Source of the DNA: Minisyncoccota bacterium
Lineage (GTDB): Bacteria; Patescibacteriota; Minisyncoccia; Phycocordibacterales; UBA1006
Assembly (NCBI GenBank): GCA_937970115.1
Contig: CALBVO010000045.1
Location: 1-10,777 of the forward strand
DNA length: 10,777 nt
Direction of reading: 5' to 3'
Numbering within the stretch: the stretch's first letter is position 1; every line of letters begins with the position of its first letter. Of the stretch, positions 1 through 5,826 are shown one piece after another. The translations under genes were made by a program, and so were the position numbers. A model generated the notes under the pieces. That model was given only the letters and a program-made list of their open reading frames with translations. It had not been told where the DNA came from and did not search any database.

Positions 1-1
1 C

Positions 2-364
2 CTTTGCTGCACCAATTGATGATTGGAACGCGGTTACTGCCGATCGAGTTTCTGGTCCAATTTTTCCATCTACTTTTTCGATGGCGTAGCCTTGGTTTTT
101 TAATTCTTGTTGAATGGCGATGATTGAATCTGATCCATCATAAGAGAAACCACAAACCTGCTCAGAAGGTAGCACGAGATTTATTCCTGATTGAACTTCA
201 GTACCTGCGAGCAAGGACTCAATTTGTGATTGTATATCTTGAATTAATTGAATCAGTACGGATCGATATTGATCTTCTGTATCTGTTTGAGTTTGTGCAA
301 AGGTATACGGAACAAGCGTATAGGCAAAAATTATAACAATTATTGTTATGATGCTATTTTTCAT
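2..364 (-). CDS. Secreted peptidoglycan-binding-domain protein, 3' part beyond the left edge
   Basis: Reading the minus strand from the ATG at 364 gives 121 codons open to the window edge, so the C-terminus is missing. Residues 1-23 form a signal peptide (MKNS, hydrophobic core, cleavage likely after TFA before QTQ). Residues 30-53 form a Gln/Leu/Ile-rich amphipathic helix that may be a coiled coil. From about residue 75 a peptidoglycan-binding_1 domain begins: an IQQELKNQGY-type helix, then the typical VDGKIGPETRSAVTAFQ signature. The protein is therefore expected outside the membrane, attached to or near the wall. The N-terminal plan (signal, helix, PGB domain) matches the large surface protein at 2079-4055. 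Whether it also ends in the same C-terminal module cannot be seen. The start is supported by an extended -10 box 6 nt upstream and the absence of a ribosome binding site. I am sure of the domain and unsure of the role. Confidence 0.85.
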   Translation of the reverse strand, partial: MKNSIITIIVIIFAYTLVPYTFAQTQTDTEDQYRSVLIQLIQDIQSQIESLLAGTEVQSGINLVLPSEQVCGFSYDGSDSIIAIQQELKNQGYAIEKVDGKIGPETRSAVTAFQSSIGAAK

Positions 365-370
365 AATTAC

Positions 371-379
371 AGTATAACA
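371..379 (-). promoter_or_regulatory. Extended -10 promoter, leaderless start of the PGB-domain gene
   Basis: On the minus strand the 9-mer TGTTATACT (TGn + -10 hexamer) ends exactly 6 nt before the ATG at 364. Transcription would begin at or next to the A of the start codon. The same 9-mer at the same distance precedes the gene starting at 1930. No clear -35 is visible, which is usual for TGn-extended promoters. Confidence 0.6.
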
Positions 380-415
380 AAAAGGCGAATGCTACGCATT
401 CGCCTTTTTGTTATA
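373..415 (-). terminator. 20-bp perfect stem-loop, terminator-like, bordering the next promoter
   Basis: A perfect inverted repeat has arms 373-392 and 396-415 with a 3-nt loop. The GC core is GGCGAATGC/GCATTCGCC, flanked by an A-tract and a T-tract. It is symmetric and could work on both strands. On the minus strand it lies downstream of the gene ending at 595, and its 3' arm runs straight into the -10 box of the gene starting at 364. Terminator and promoter therefore share bases. Confidence 0.75.
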
Positions 416-594
416 TACCTCAAAAAAATATACTTTTAAAAATAAAAACTCTTCACTGTTGTAAATATTACCTTAAACAAAGAAGGATTTTTATTATCAA
501 TTAACTAGGCTAAGGTATAACCAAATTACCAGTATAAATCTTTTATGTAATCAAAGCATAAAGAAATAATTATGCTAAGTTTTTATTCTTCGTC
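416..594. other. Intergenic stretch, no gene seen
   Basis: About 180 AT-rich bases lie between two minus-strand genes. No coding frame with a plausible start and composition was found. The only structure seen is the weak stem-loop at 555-576. Confidence 0.6.
555..576 (-). terminator. Weak stem-loop behind the Lys-rich secreted protein gene
   Basis: AGCATAA (555-561) pairs with TTATGCT (570-576) around an 8-nt loop, about 20 nt past the stop of the gene ending at 595. The following T-tract on the minus strand is short (TTGATT), so termination here is only plausible. The strong stem at 373-415 may be the real end. Confidence 0.35.
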
Positions 595-1167
595 TTATAA
601 TGTATCTTCGTCAAATTCTAGAATTTCAGCGACTTCGTCATTACTGATATCAATACCAAATTCAACATCAATCTTATCTGCAATGTTACTCATTAATTCA
701 TTAGTATCATCGATATTATACACGTACACTCGACGTTTTTTTTCATCATTGAATTCAATATCTACCTGCCATTTCCCTTCGATATTTTCGTATGGTTCTG
801 CTTCTAATTCAGTGATATCTTCAAAAGCATATTTTTTTTGTTCGTAGTTATCTTGTTTCTTTGCCTTTTTATATTCTTTGGCTGGAGTGTTTTTTTCTTT
901 TTTATTTTTTACTGCTTCTGTACCACGAGTTTTTTCTTCATTCGCTAAGTCAGCAAATAATTGCTCCAAATGTTCACTTACAATTGGTTTAATTCGATTT
1001 TCAAATTCTGGGAACTGTGTCATTAAATTCATTAAGTTAACAATCACATTAATACGTCGCTCAAATGATGCTGAGTCAAATGATTTTGCCTCTACATGAG
1101 ATATTCCTCCAAAGAGTAATCCTGCAAATACAATACTCATAATTCCTAATTTTTTGATATTTTTCAT
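595..1167 (-). CDS. Secreted Lys/Glu-rich protein of unknown function
   Basis: This 190-residue protein has a clear signal peptide: MKNIKK, a hydrophobic core at about 8-22, and likely cleavage after VEA at residue 27. Residues 30-75 are predicted helical (FERRINVIVNLMNLMTQF and onward). Residues about 78-112 are a charged, Lys-rich, probably disordered linker. The last 60 residues form a small mixed domain: two strands around GKWQVDIEFN and RRVYVYNID, then a helix (NELMSNIADKIDVEFGI) and an acidic tail ending EDTL. I recognise no family. The gene sits among secreted cell-surface genes, so an envelope role is likely but inferred. The start is set by an extended -10 box 8 nt upstream. An AAAGGG stretch just before the ATG could also act as a weak ribosome binding site on a very short leader. 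The gene has its own promoter and is insulated by terminators on both sides. Confidence 0.8.
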   Translation of the reverse strand: MKNIKKLGIMSIVFAGLLFGGISHVEAKSFDSASFERRINVIVNLMNLMTQFPEFENRIKPIVSEHLEQLFADLANEEKTRGTEAVKNKKEKNTPAKEYKKAKKQDNYEQKKYAFEDITELEAEPYENIEGKWQVDIEFNDEKKRRVYVYNIDDTNELMSNIADKIDVEFGIDISNDEVAEILEFDEDTL

Positions 1168-1175
1168 ACCCTTTC

Positions 1176-1184
1176 ATTATACCA
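1176..1184 (-). promoter_or_regulatory. Extended -10 promoter TGGTATAAT of the Lys-rich secreted protein gene
   Basis: On the minus strand TGG + consensus TATAAT ends 8 nt before the ATG at 1167. The predicted start of transcription lies 0-3 nt before the start codon, so the message is leaderless or nearly so. It follows directly on the terminator of the upstream gene. Confidence 0.6.
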
Positions 1185-1197
1185 TTCTTCAAGAACG

Positions 1198-1221
1198 AAA
1201 AACACCCTTGCGGGTGTTTTT
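1198..1221 (-). terminator. Intrinsic terminator of the gene 1220-1930
   Basis: AAAAACACCC (1198-1207) and GGGTGTTTTT (1212-1221) form a 10-bp stem with a 4-nt loop. On the minus strand a run of T follows the CACCC/GGGTG core. It overlaps the TAA stop codon of the gene by two bases. Confidence 0.85.
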
Positions 1222-1930
1222 AATCAATAATCGTTCCGTAATTTGTTCTAAATTTCGTCAGGTTTGAAGTGTTGTAGGTTTGGATCGCTCCTCCTGGTAC
1301 TAATGTATAATTAACACCATCAACCTGCAATCGATAGGCACCTGCACCAGCAGGCGTTCCGCTAAATGGACTATAACTCACAGCTAAGCTGAATGTTTCT
1401 GAATTATCTTCGTCGATTCGGTATTCCCCATTACGCAGATTCGCATCTGATGATAAGGAAACAACAACGGCTCCATTCTGAACAGTACCATTACTGTCAT
1501 ATACCACAGCTCCATCCTTGGCAATCGAGAAATCAATAGCATTAATCGCAGACTCCTGAATATAGGCATCATTTCCAAAGGCATTAATATCAAAGTCCAC
1601 TCGGTATTCCAAATAATCATTATCATCACCACTGACTGATTGAGTTGTTACTGATGTTTCGACATTATCTGATCGTTGTTGTGGATAGCGATCTGTTTTG
1701 GTGATATCAAATTCTTCTTCTTGTGATTCTGATATATTTTCATTTTTCTCTCCTGCCTGTTGATTAAGCTGATCTTGTAATTGTTCAATCAGTTGCATAA
1801 TAATGTTCCTGATTTGCATTTGTAATGTGGCCTTGATTTGTGCCTGAGTGCTTTGGGCAGAAACTGAGACACCTGTGAACAATGTCATCGCAATAATCCC
1901 TGTGATAATAAATTGTGATATTTTTTTCAT
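1220..1930 (-). CDS. Secreted surface protein sharing its C-terminal module with the large surface protein
   Basis: The protein has 236 residues when started at the ATG at 1930. The frame is open upstream to an ATG at 2014, but those 28 residues have no signal-peptide character and would bury the real one, and a TGTTATACT promoter lies 6 nt before 1930. Residues 1-24 are a signal peptide (MKKISQF, hydrophobic core, likely cleavage SAQ/ST). Residues about 26-62 are a Gln/Leu/Ile-rich helix (QIRNIIMQLIEQLQDQLNQQ), likely a coiled coil. Residues 64-105 are acidic and disordered. Residues 107-236 form a beta-rich module clearly homologous to residues 537-658 of the protein at 2079-4055. Shared points are INAFGNDAYI versus VTAFEENAFI, SLSSDA in both, YRIDEDNSETFSL versus YRVDENDTEEFVL, YRLQVDGV versus YRLRLDSV, and the end FRTNYGTIID versus YRTGFINIID. 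There is no peptidoglycan-binding domain here. Function is unknown; it is presumably a cell-surface partner or small paralogue of the large protein. Confidence 0.85.
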   Translation of the reverse strand: MKKISQFIITGIIAMTLFTGVSVSAQSTQAQIKATLQMQIRNIIMQLIEQLQDQLNQQAGEKNENISESQEEEFDITKTDRYPQQRSDNVETSVTTQSVSGDDNDYLEYRVDFDINAFGNDAYIQESAINAIDFSIAKDGAVVYDSNGTVQNGAVVVSLSSDANLRNGEYRIDEDNSETFSLAVSYSPFSGTPAGAGAYRLQVDGVNYTLVPGGAIQTYNTSNLTKFRTNYGTIID

Positions 1931-1936
1931 AGTTTT

Positions 1937-1945
1937 AGTATAACA
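1937..1945 (-). promoter_or_regulatory. Extended -10 promoter, leaderless start of the gene 1220-1930
   Basis: TGTTATACT on the minus strand ends 6 nt before the ATG at 1930. The stretch TTTGTTATACT-N6-ATGAAAAA is identical in plan and almost in sequence to the one in front of the gene starting at 364. It also decides the start, ruling out the upstream in-frame ATG at 2014. Confidence 0.6.
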
Positions 1946-2001
1946 AATTAATAATAAATGTTTACGTTCTATATGACGTTCAAGACAGTCTATTATTACA
2001 T

Positions 2002-2034
2002 AACAAAAAAACACCCAAAGGTGTTTTTTTTGTT
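2002..2034 (-). terminator. Intrinsic terminator of the large surface protein gene
   Basis: The core ACACC (2011-2015) pairs with GGTGT (2020-2024) around a CAAA loop and is extended by facing A and T tracts of about seven bases. It lies about 45 nt past the stop at 2079. A second small hairpin, ACTAAG/CTTAGT with an AAAA loop, sits at 2038-2053 just before it on the transcript. Confidence 0.8.
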
Positions 2035-2078
2035 TCTACTAAGAAAACTTAGTGGATATAAATATGTTAACTAAATGA

Positions 2079-4055
2079 TTAGTCAATAATGTTTATGAAT
2101 CCAGTTCGGTAATCTTCAACTGGTAGAGTAGCGTATGTTGTCGCTGTTCCTCCAGCATTTGTAGCAAAGAATTGCACTGAATCAAGTCGTAGTCGGTATG
2201 ATCCGTCATTAGTTGGGTCAAATGTTACTGAAAGAACGAATTCTTCGGTATCATTTTCGTCAACTCGGTATCGAGTTCCTTCTTGAGTAGCGTCAGATGA
2301 TAGTGATGCAACTCCTGCGTTTGCAGCAAGGAATGGAGCTCCACCAGCTTCTGTACCAACAATTGAGTATGAGAATCCTGCAACATCTTCAGAGATGAAT
2401 GCATTTTCTTCAAATGCAGTAACATCAATTACAAGTTCGAATTCTGCAAAGTCATCATTAGCTCCATCTACTGAAACAAGTGATCGTGATGATCCTGTTT
2501 TTTCAGTATTGATTCCTTCTACAAGTAGTTCGTGGATATCTCCAGTAGCTGTTCCGTTAGCAATAACAGTTTCAGCTCCTTCTGCAGTAATATCTGAATT
2601 ATCAAGTGAAGCATCATCAGATGATACTTGTGCTTGTACAGTTGCTCCTGGTGCGTAGTTTGCAGCAGATGAGTTAGCAGCCTTGAATTCAAGTACAAGT
2701 TCTACATCAACAGTTTCGTCAGCTTCAATAGTGAAGTCTTCGTCAACGTCAAATACAAGTAGAGCTTCTGTAGAAGATACGATTGTAACTTCTACATCAT
2801 CAAATGATTCTCCATCAATTACAATTTCTTCGTCTTTCACGATGTTGTTGTAGTCTCCTCCTGTTGTGTTAACAGTAATAGCTACTTTATCAACATCAAG
2901 ATCTGATGAATCTTCGTCAGCTTCAAGTTCAAATACGAATACTGTGTAATCATCTGATGCTTCGTCATCTTCAACCTTTAGAGTTGTTGAGTCTGGATCA
3001 TTTGATGATGATTTAACATCTAGTTCATCGTCTTGTCCTTCTTCTTCGATAGTGAATGTTGCTGTTTCGTCAGTAGCTGGTGCATCTTCTTCTGAAAGAT
3101 ATACCGTAATTCCTGCCTCATCAACAAATCGTAGTGCAGTTTCATCAACTGTAAGTGTCCATTCTGCTCCACCTGCATCAAGATCAAGTGATCCAGTAAT
3201 GTCAGCAGCAATAACTACTACGTGTTCTTCTTCAGCGTCAAATACGTGGTTAATACCAGTGATTCGTAATCGGTTGTCGTCTCCAACTGCAGTATCAGTA
3301 GATCGGTCTTCCCAATCATCTTCGTCGTCTGCATCAACTTCAGCAATAATATCTCCGTCAACCATTACATAAATAGTATCAAAAGTATCCCATGCATCGT
3401 CTTCGTCAACAGTTCCCCCTCCTGTGTAGTCAAGGATAACGTCAAGTCGTTCTAGTAGAGCAGCTCCACCTTCTTCAAGTTCGAATTCAATTTCAGCTAG
3501 TTCAGCTTTATTTTCTCCTTCCTCGATTGTGTCGTCATCTGCGTCTTCTACTTCGAAGTCTGTAAAGTCAGCTTCTTCACCATCGTTAGTATCGAATCGT
3601 GATACTGATGGTTCAACTTCTGTTTCTACAACAGTTGTAGTTGTCGTAGTTGTTGTTGCAACTGGACATGCAGCTTGGAAAGCTGGTGTAGTTCGTACCC
3701 CAACGATTCCGTCAACTACTAGACCTTTTGATGCTTGGAATGCTTTAACTCCAGCAGCAGTGTTTGGCCCGTAGATTCCGTCTACAACACCTGTGTTGTA
3801 TCCAGCAGCATTCATACATGCTTGTAATTCTGAAACACGAGGTCCTCGTGATCCAATTCGAATGTTTACTCCGTTATAGTCTGAAAGTAGAGACCCTGAA
3901 GCAGTAACTGAAGATCCCCCTGATAGGGCAGCTAGCTGTGCTTGCAATGTTGCAAGTTTTGCTAGAAGTTCAGCTTGAGATTCTTGTGCGTTTGCAGAAA
4001 TGTTTCCAGCGAATAGGAAAGCAGCTGCAGCAGCAATTGTTATGAATTTTTTCAT
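2079..4055 (-). CDS. Large acidic surface protein with peptidoglycan-binding domain
   Basis: This 658-residue protein is exported. Residues 1-23 are a signal peptide (MKKF, Ala-rich core, cleavage near ANA/QE). Residues 25-46 are a heptad-like Leu/Ala/Gln helix. Residues about 65-130 are a peptidoglycan-binding_1 domain with VDGIYGPNTAAGVKAFQ and a second VDGIVG turn; Cys80 and Cys130 bracket it and could form a disulfide. Residues 134-141 are eight threonines, a stalk-like linker. Residues about 150-535 are extremely Asp/Glu-rich, beta-strand-rich segments that read as two or more Ig-like sandwich domains (for example WDTFDTIYVMVDGDIIAEVD), with DxD patterns that may bind calcium. Residues 537-658 are the C-terminal module shared with the protein at 1220-1930. 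The architecture is one I know from Parcubacteria genomes as an abundant S-layer-like or wall-bound surface protein; the exact role is inferred. Unlike its neighbours it has no extended -10 box next to the ATG, so it may be transcribed from the promoter at 4366-4395 through a structured leader. Confidence 0.85.
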   Translation of the reverse strand: MKKFITIAAAAAFLFAGNISANAQESQAELLAKLATLQAQLAALSGGSSVTASGSLLSDYNGVNIRIGSRGPRVSELQACMNAAGYNTGVVDGIYGPNTAAGVKAFQASKGLVVDGIVGVRTTPAFQAACPVATTTTTTTTVVETEVEPSVSRFDTNDGEEADFTDFEVEDADDDTIEEGENKAELAEIEFELEEGGAALLERLDVILDYTGGGTVDEDDAWDTFDTIYVMVDGDIIAEVDADDEDDWEDRSTDTAVGDDNRLRITGINHVFDAEEEHVVVIAADITGSLDLDAGGAEWTLTVDETALRFVDEAGITVYLSEEDAPATDETATFTIEEEGQDDELDVKSSSNDPDSTTLKVEDDEASDDYTVFVFELEADEDSSDLDVDKVAITVNTTGGDYNNIVKDEEIVIDGESFDDVEVTIVSSTEALLVFDVDEDFTIEADETVDVELVLEFKAANSSAANYAPGATVQAQVSSDDASLDNSDITAEGAETVIANGTATGDIHELLVEGINTEKTGSSRSLVSVDGANDDFAEFELVIDVTAFEENAFISEDVAGFSYSIVGTEAGGAPFLAANAGVASLSSDATQEGTRYRVDENDTEEFVLSVTFDPTNDGSYRLRLDSVQFFATNAGGTATTYATLPVEDYRTGFINIID

Positions 4056-4073
4056 AATATAATCTGTGTAAAT

Positions 4074-4101
4074 TAAATAAATTTTTATAAAAATTTATTT
4101 A
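4074..4101. repeat. 28-bp perfect A/T-only palindrome before the surface protein gene
   Basis: Two 14-base arms with no loop (TTAAATAAATTTTT... type sequence, centre at 4087/4088) lie 18 nt upstream of the ATG at 4055. It contains no G or C. It could be a protein-binding site, an upstream activating AT-rich element, or a weak RNA hairpin at the end of the structured leader. Nothing in the sequence decides between these. Confidence 0.5.
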
Positions 4102-4164
4102 GAATTTTGTTACAAAATAAAAGTAATAAAATTAATAAATTATTTGATAACAAAGATTTTCTAA

Positions 4165-4360
4165 ATAAGTGTGCGTGTGTGGAGGATTTTCGACAATCCT
4201 AATTCCACGTTCACCAGACTCTTACGCGCATAAGAGCCTGTTGCCATTCAATATTTCGACAGAATAGCAACGCTCGATCTGAGCGCCCGTTGTGATTAAT
4301 ATACAACGGTAAATATAATGACCAAGGAATCTTCATAAAAATGATGATTCCTTGGCATTG
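4165..4360 (-). ncRNA. Six-hairpin structured RNA or 5' leader, family unknown
   Basis: On the minus strand six stem-loops follow each other almost without gaps. H1 is 4322-4331/4346-4355 (10 bp, CCAAGGAATC). H2 is 4287-4293/4303-4309 (CCGTTGT). H3 is 4271-4275/4281-4285 (CGCTC). H4 is 4241-4249/4262-4270 (9 bp). H5 is 4215-4224/4231-4240 (10 bp). H6 is 4183-4188/4195-4200, extended by 4179-4182/4205-4208 across a 4-nt bulge. In H4 and H5 the one non-Watson-Crick position is G-U on the minus strand but A-C on the plus strand, so the minus strand is the transcribed one. An extended -10 box puts the start at about 4359, right before H1. There is no coding frame across it. No U-run follows H6, so the RNA may continue into the surface protein gene at 4055 as a leader of about 300 nt. 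It does not match tmRNA, SRP RNA, RNase P RNA or a tRNA that I could recognise. Confidence 0.55.
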
Positions 4361-4365
4361 CGATT

Positions 4366-4395
4366 ATTCTAACACAAGTTTTTAAAATCGTGCAA
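4366..4395 (-). promoter_or_regulatory. Promoter of the six-hairpin RNA
   Basis: On the minus strand TGTTAGAAT (4374-4366) is a TGn-extended -10 box. TTGCAC (4395-4390) is a weak -35 at 18 nt spacing. The predicted start of transcription near 4359 coincides with the first base pairs of hairpin H1. Confidence 0.5.
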
Positions 4396-4419
4396 TAACA
4401 ACAATGTCAACATCATATC

Positions 4420-4460
4420 GAACGACACTATTTGTACCAAAGGTACGCGCAGTGTCGTTC
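4420..4460. repeat. Two-tier inverted repeat (cruciform-like hairpin)
   Basis: The outer arms GAACGACACT (4420-4429) and AGTGTCGTTC (4451-4460) pair perfectly. Inside, GTACC (4434-4438) and GGTAC (4442-4446) form a second 5-bp stem with a 3-nt loop, separated by a symmetric 4/4 internal loop. It has no T-run on either side, so it is not an ordinary terminator. It lies about 25 nt upstream of the RNA promoter's -35 and may be a regulator site. Confidence 0.6.
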
Positions 4461-4618
4461 ACTGTATATAACGAATAAGATTCAAAAATATTACAGATAT
4501 AAAAACAATACCACATTTTTAAATTAAAATCAAATAATTGTTCTTTTGATAACAAGGGATCCTAGACCCAGAGCCATAGGGGTATGTAGATACTTTGTTC
4601 AGGGTGGCATTTAGAGAA
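4461..4618. other. Intergenic stretch, no gene seen
   Basis: AT-rich DNA with one more GC-rich patch at about 4557-4612 (ACCCAGAGCCATAGGGGT...). No coding frame and no convincing RNA fold were found. The short string GACCCAGA recurs at 5943 in the other intergenic region. Confidence 0.5.
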
Positions 4619-4657
4619 ATTATAAAAAGAGAAAGCGTTGCTTTCTCTTTTTATAAT
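4619..4657 (-). terminator. 18-bp perfect bidirectional terminator hairpin
   Basis: Arms 4619-4636 and 4640-4657 (core GAGAAAGC/GCTTTCTC, loop GTT) are flanked by A and T tracts, so it can act on either strand. On the minus strand it is the second of two terminators behind the HTH gene and shields the RNA locus from read-through. Confidence 0.85.
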
Positions 4658-4680
4658 ATACTTCTCATTTGTTGTAATAA

Positions 4681-4702
4681 AAAAGAAAGTTTTGCTTTCT
4701 TT
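4681..4702 (-). terminator. First terminator of the HTH-domain gene
   Basis: AAAGAAAG (4682-4689) pairs with CTTTCTTT (4695-4702), and on the minus strand the stem is followed by TTTTTT. It lies 16 nt after the stop at 4718. The stem is AT-rich and weak, backed up by the strong hairpin at 4619-4657. Confidence 0.65.
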
Positions 4703-4717
4703 GTTATTTGAAGTTAA

Positions 4718-5644
4718 TTAACTGAGGTTATATTTACTCCATCGTCGTGATCCTTCTTTGGTCACCATTCCTTCGTTAATAAGTTCATTCAAATCTCGTT
4801 GAATTGTCTTTGATGAACAATCCTTGAACAAGGCACAAATATCGTTTATTGATGCGTTTCTTTTTTGCTTGAGAATCTTTAGAATGTTATCTTTTCGACC
4901 CTGTTTTGCAGGATTATTTTTAGGAGGGGTTTTCTTCTTTTTAAGATGATTTAGCTTATATGATTGAAGTGAGACCTCTCGATGTAAAAATTTTTTTTCT
5001 TTAATAATATGGCTATCGTCAATAAATGAAGAATGATTTTTTTCTTCTGTCTTTTTATCATCCGTACCCTGAAGATCGTTGTCCTTGAAACCAGTGTACG
5101 ATTGAACAGGATCAAGGTCTTTTTGTCTTGTGTTAGCATCTGGGATTTCAAAGAAGGAATCAGAAAAATTAAAGTCTGCTATAGATGCATTAGGTTGCTT
5201 TTTATAAGAGGGGAGATTCTCCTTAATATGCGTTTGAATAGTATTTCGTAGTTTACGCAATTCTGAAACAACAACAGAATAATTCATCTCAGAAATAAAA
5301 CCATTTTGATGCACAATACCTAAATATGAGATAATCGCAAAAAGTTGATCATGGGTTTGTGATAAGAGAACTGTTCGATCATTATTATTACAATAAGTCA
5401 GAGTAAATAATTGATGCATCACGCTGGTGATCTCATCACGAATTAAAGTGCGGAGAGAGTCAGTAGTACTCAGAAAATCCGTAACCATATACAAGGCAGT
5501 AACGATCTTGGTAGAACGTTGTGCTAGTTCAGTATATATATTGTGATCAAAGACATTATAATAATTGGAAAGTGTATCCTGGTGTGTTTCTATAATCCCC
5601 TTATTAATATTACTTTGAATAGTTTTGTCTTTTTGATTATTCAT
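4718..5644 (-). CDS. Parcubacteria-type protein with helical N-terminal domain and C-terminal DeoR-like winged helix
   Basis: 308 residues, no signal peptide, cytoplasmic. Residues about 37-142 are an all-helical domain with the recognisable blocks YTELAQRSTKIVTALYMVTDFLS and GFISEMNYSVVVSELRKLRNTI. I know these from a protein family widespread in Parcubacteria genomes and without assigned function. Residues 143-245 are a variable, charged, probably disordered linker ending in a Lys/Pro-rich stretch. Residues about 248-306 are a DeoR-type winged helix (RKDNILKILKQ, then SINDICALFKDCSSKTIQRDLNELINEGMV with the recognition helix at SSKTIQRDL, then the wing KEGSRRWSKY). It is therefore probably a transcription regulator whose N-terminal bundle may dimerise or sense a signal; this is inferred. 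It is transcribed away from ftsK. A 13-bp palindrome between its promoter and its ATG suggests autoregulation. A weak AAGG lies 11 nt upstream of the ATG. Confidence 0.8.
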   Translation of the reverse strand: MNNQKDKTIQSNINKGIIETHQDTLSNYYNVFDHNIYTELAQRSTKIVTALYMVTDFLSTTDSLRTLIRDEITSVMHQLFTLTYCNNNDRTVLLSQTHDQLFAIISYLGIVHQNGFISEMNYSVVVSELRKLRNTIQTHIKENLPSYKKQPNASIADFNFSDSFFEIPDANTRQKDLDPVQSYTGFKDNDLQGTDDKKTEEKNHSSFIDDSHIIKEKKFLHREVSLQSYKLNHLKKKKTPPKNNPAKQGRKDNILKILKQKRNASINDICALFKDCSSKTIQRDLNELINEGMVTKEGSRRWSKYNLS

Positions 5645-5658
5645 AATGTCTTTAACCT

Positions 5659-5671
5659 TACATCAAATGTA
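5659..5671. promoter_or_regulatory. Operator-like palindrome TACAT-CAA-ATGTA
   Basis: A perfect 5-3-5 inverted repeat lies just downstream of the predicted transcription start (about 5675) and before the ATG at 5644 of the HTH gene, where a bound repressor would block transcription. Its half-site ATGTA recurs in the 16-bp palindrome at 5980-5995. Confidence 0.35.
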
Positions 5672-5681
5672 TGTAGTGTTT

Positions 5682-5709
5682 ATAATACTTTTTATTTAAA
5701 TTATGTCAA
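5682..5709 (-). promoter_or_regulatory. Promoter of the HTH-domain gene
   Basis: On the minus strand a consensus -35 TTGACA (5709-5704) is followed after 16 nt by TATTAT (5687-5682). The predicted start of transcription is about 5675, giving a leader of about 30 nt, so this gene is not leaderless. Confidence 0.65.
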
Positions 5710-5817
5710 TACTTTTGATGAAGCCCTTAAAGACATACCGTCTTTTATATACAAAATATGTATATGTTTTGTATCATGAAGATCGGACCCTTATCATACT
5801 AGAAGGAATAATGGAGT

Positions 5818-5826
5818 TGCTATACT
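5818..5826 (+). promoter_or_regulatory. Candidate extended -10 promoter for the ftsK-recA cluster
   Basis: TGC + TATACT has the same TGn-TATACT form as the boxes in front of the genes starting at 364 and 1930. A start near 5833 would leave a leader of about 200 nt before the ATG at 6037. A second weaker candidate, TGGTAATAT at 6006-6014, lies closer to the gene. Confidence 0.4.

Noticed and set aside
1931..2014. In-frame N-terminal extension of the gene 1220-1930 to an ATG at 2014
   Set aside because: It would place 28 charged, Cys-containing residues in front of a textbook signal peptide, and it overlaps the terminator of the neighbouring gene. The promoter lies 6 nt before the ATG at 1930.
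2395..3774. Several Ser-rich plus-strand open frames (2395-2658, 3052-3372, 3529-3774)
   Set aside because: They are shadows of the Asp/Glu-rich surface protein gene on the other strand: GAT/GAA codons read as Ser/Ile-type codons in reverse.
4165..4460. tmRNA, tRNA or RNase P RNA in the hairpin region
   Set aside because: TTCGAC in the H6 loop suggested a T-arm, but the loop is 6 nt instead of 7. No acceptor pairing, CCA end or tag frame is present, and the conserved RNase P blocks are missing.
4165..4460. CRISPR array
   Set aside because: The hairpins differ in sequence and there is no regular repeat-spacer unit.
5543..5779. 78-codon plus-strand open frame at the 5' end of the HTH gene
   Set aside because: It is mostly antisense to the HTH gene and covers its promoter. 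The composition is not protein-like and there is no start signal.
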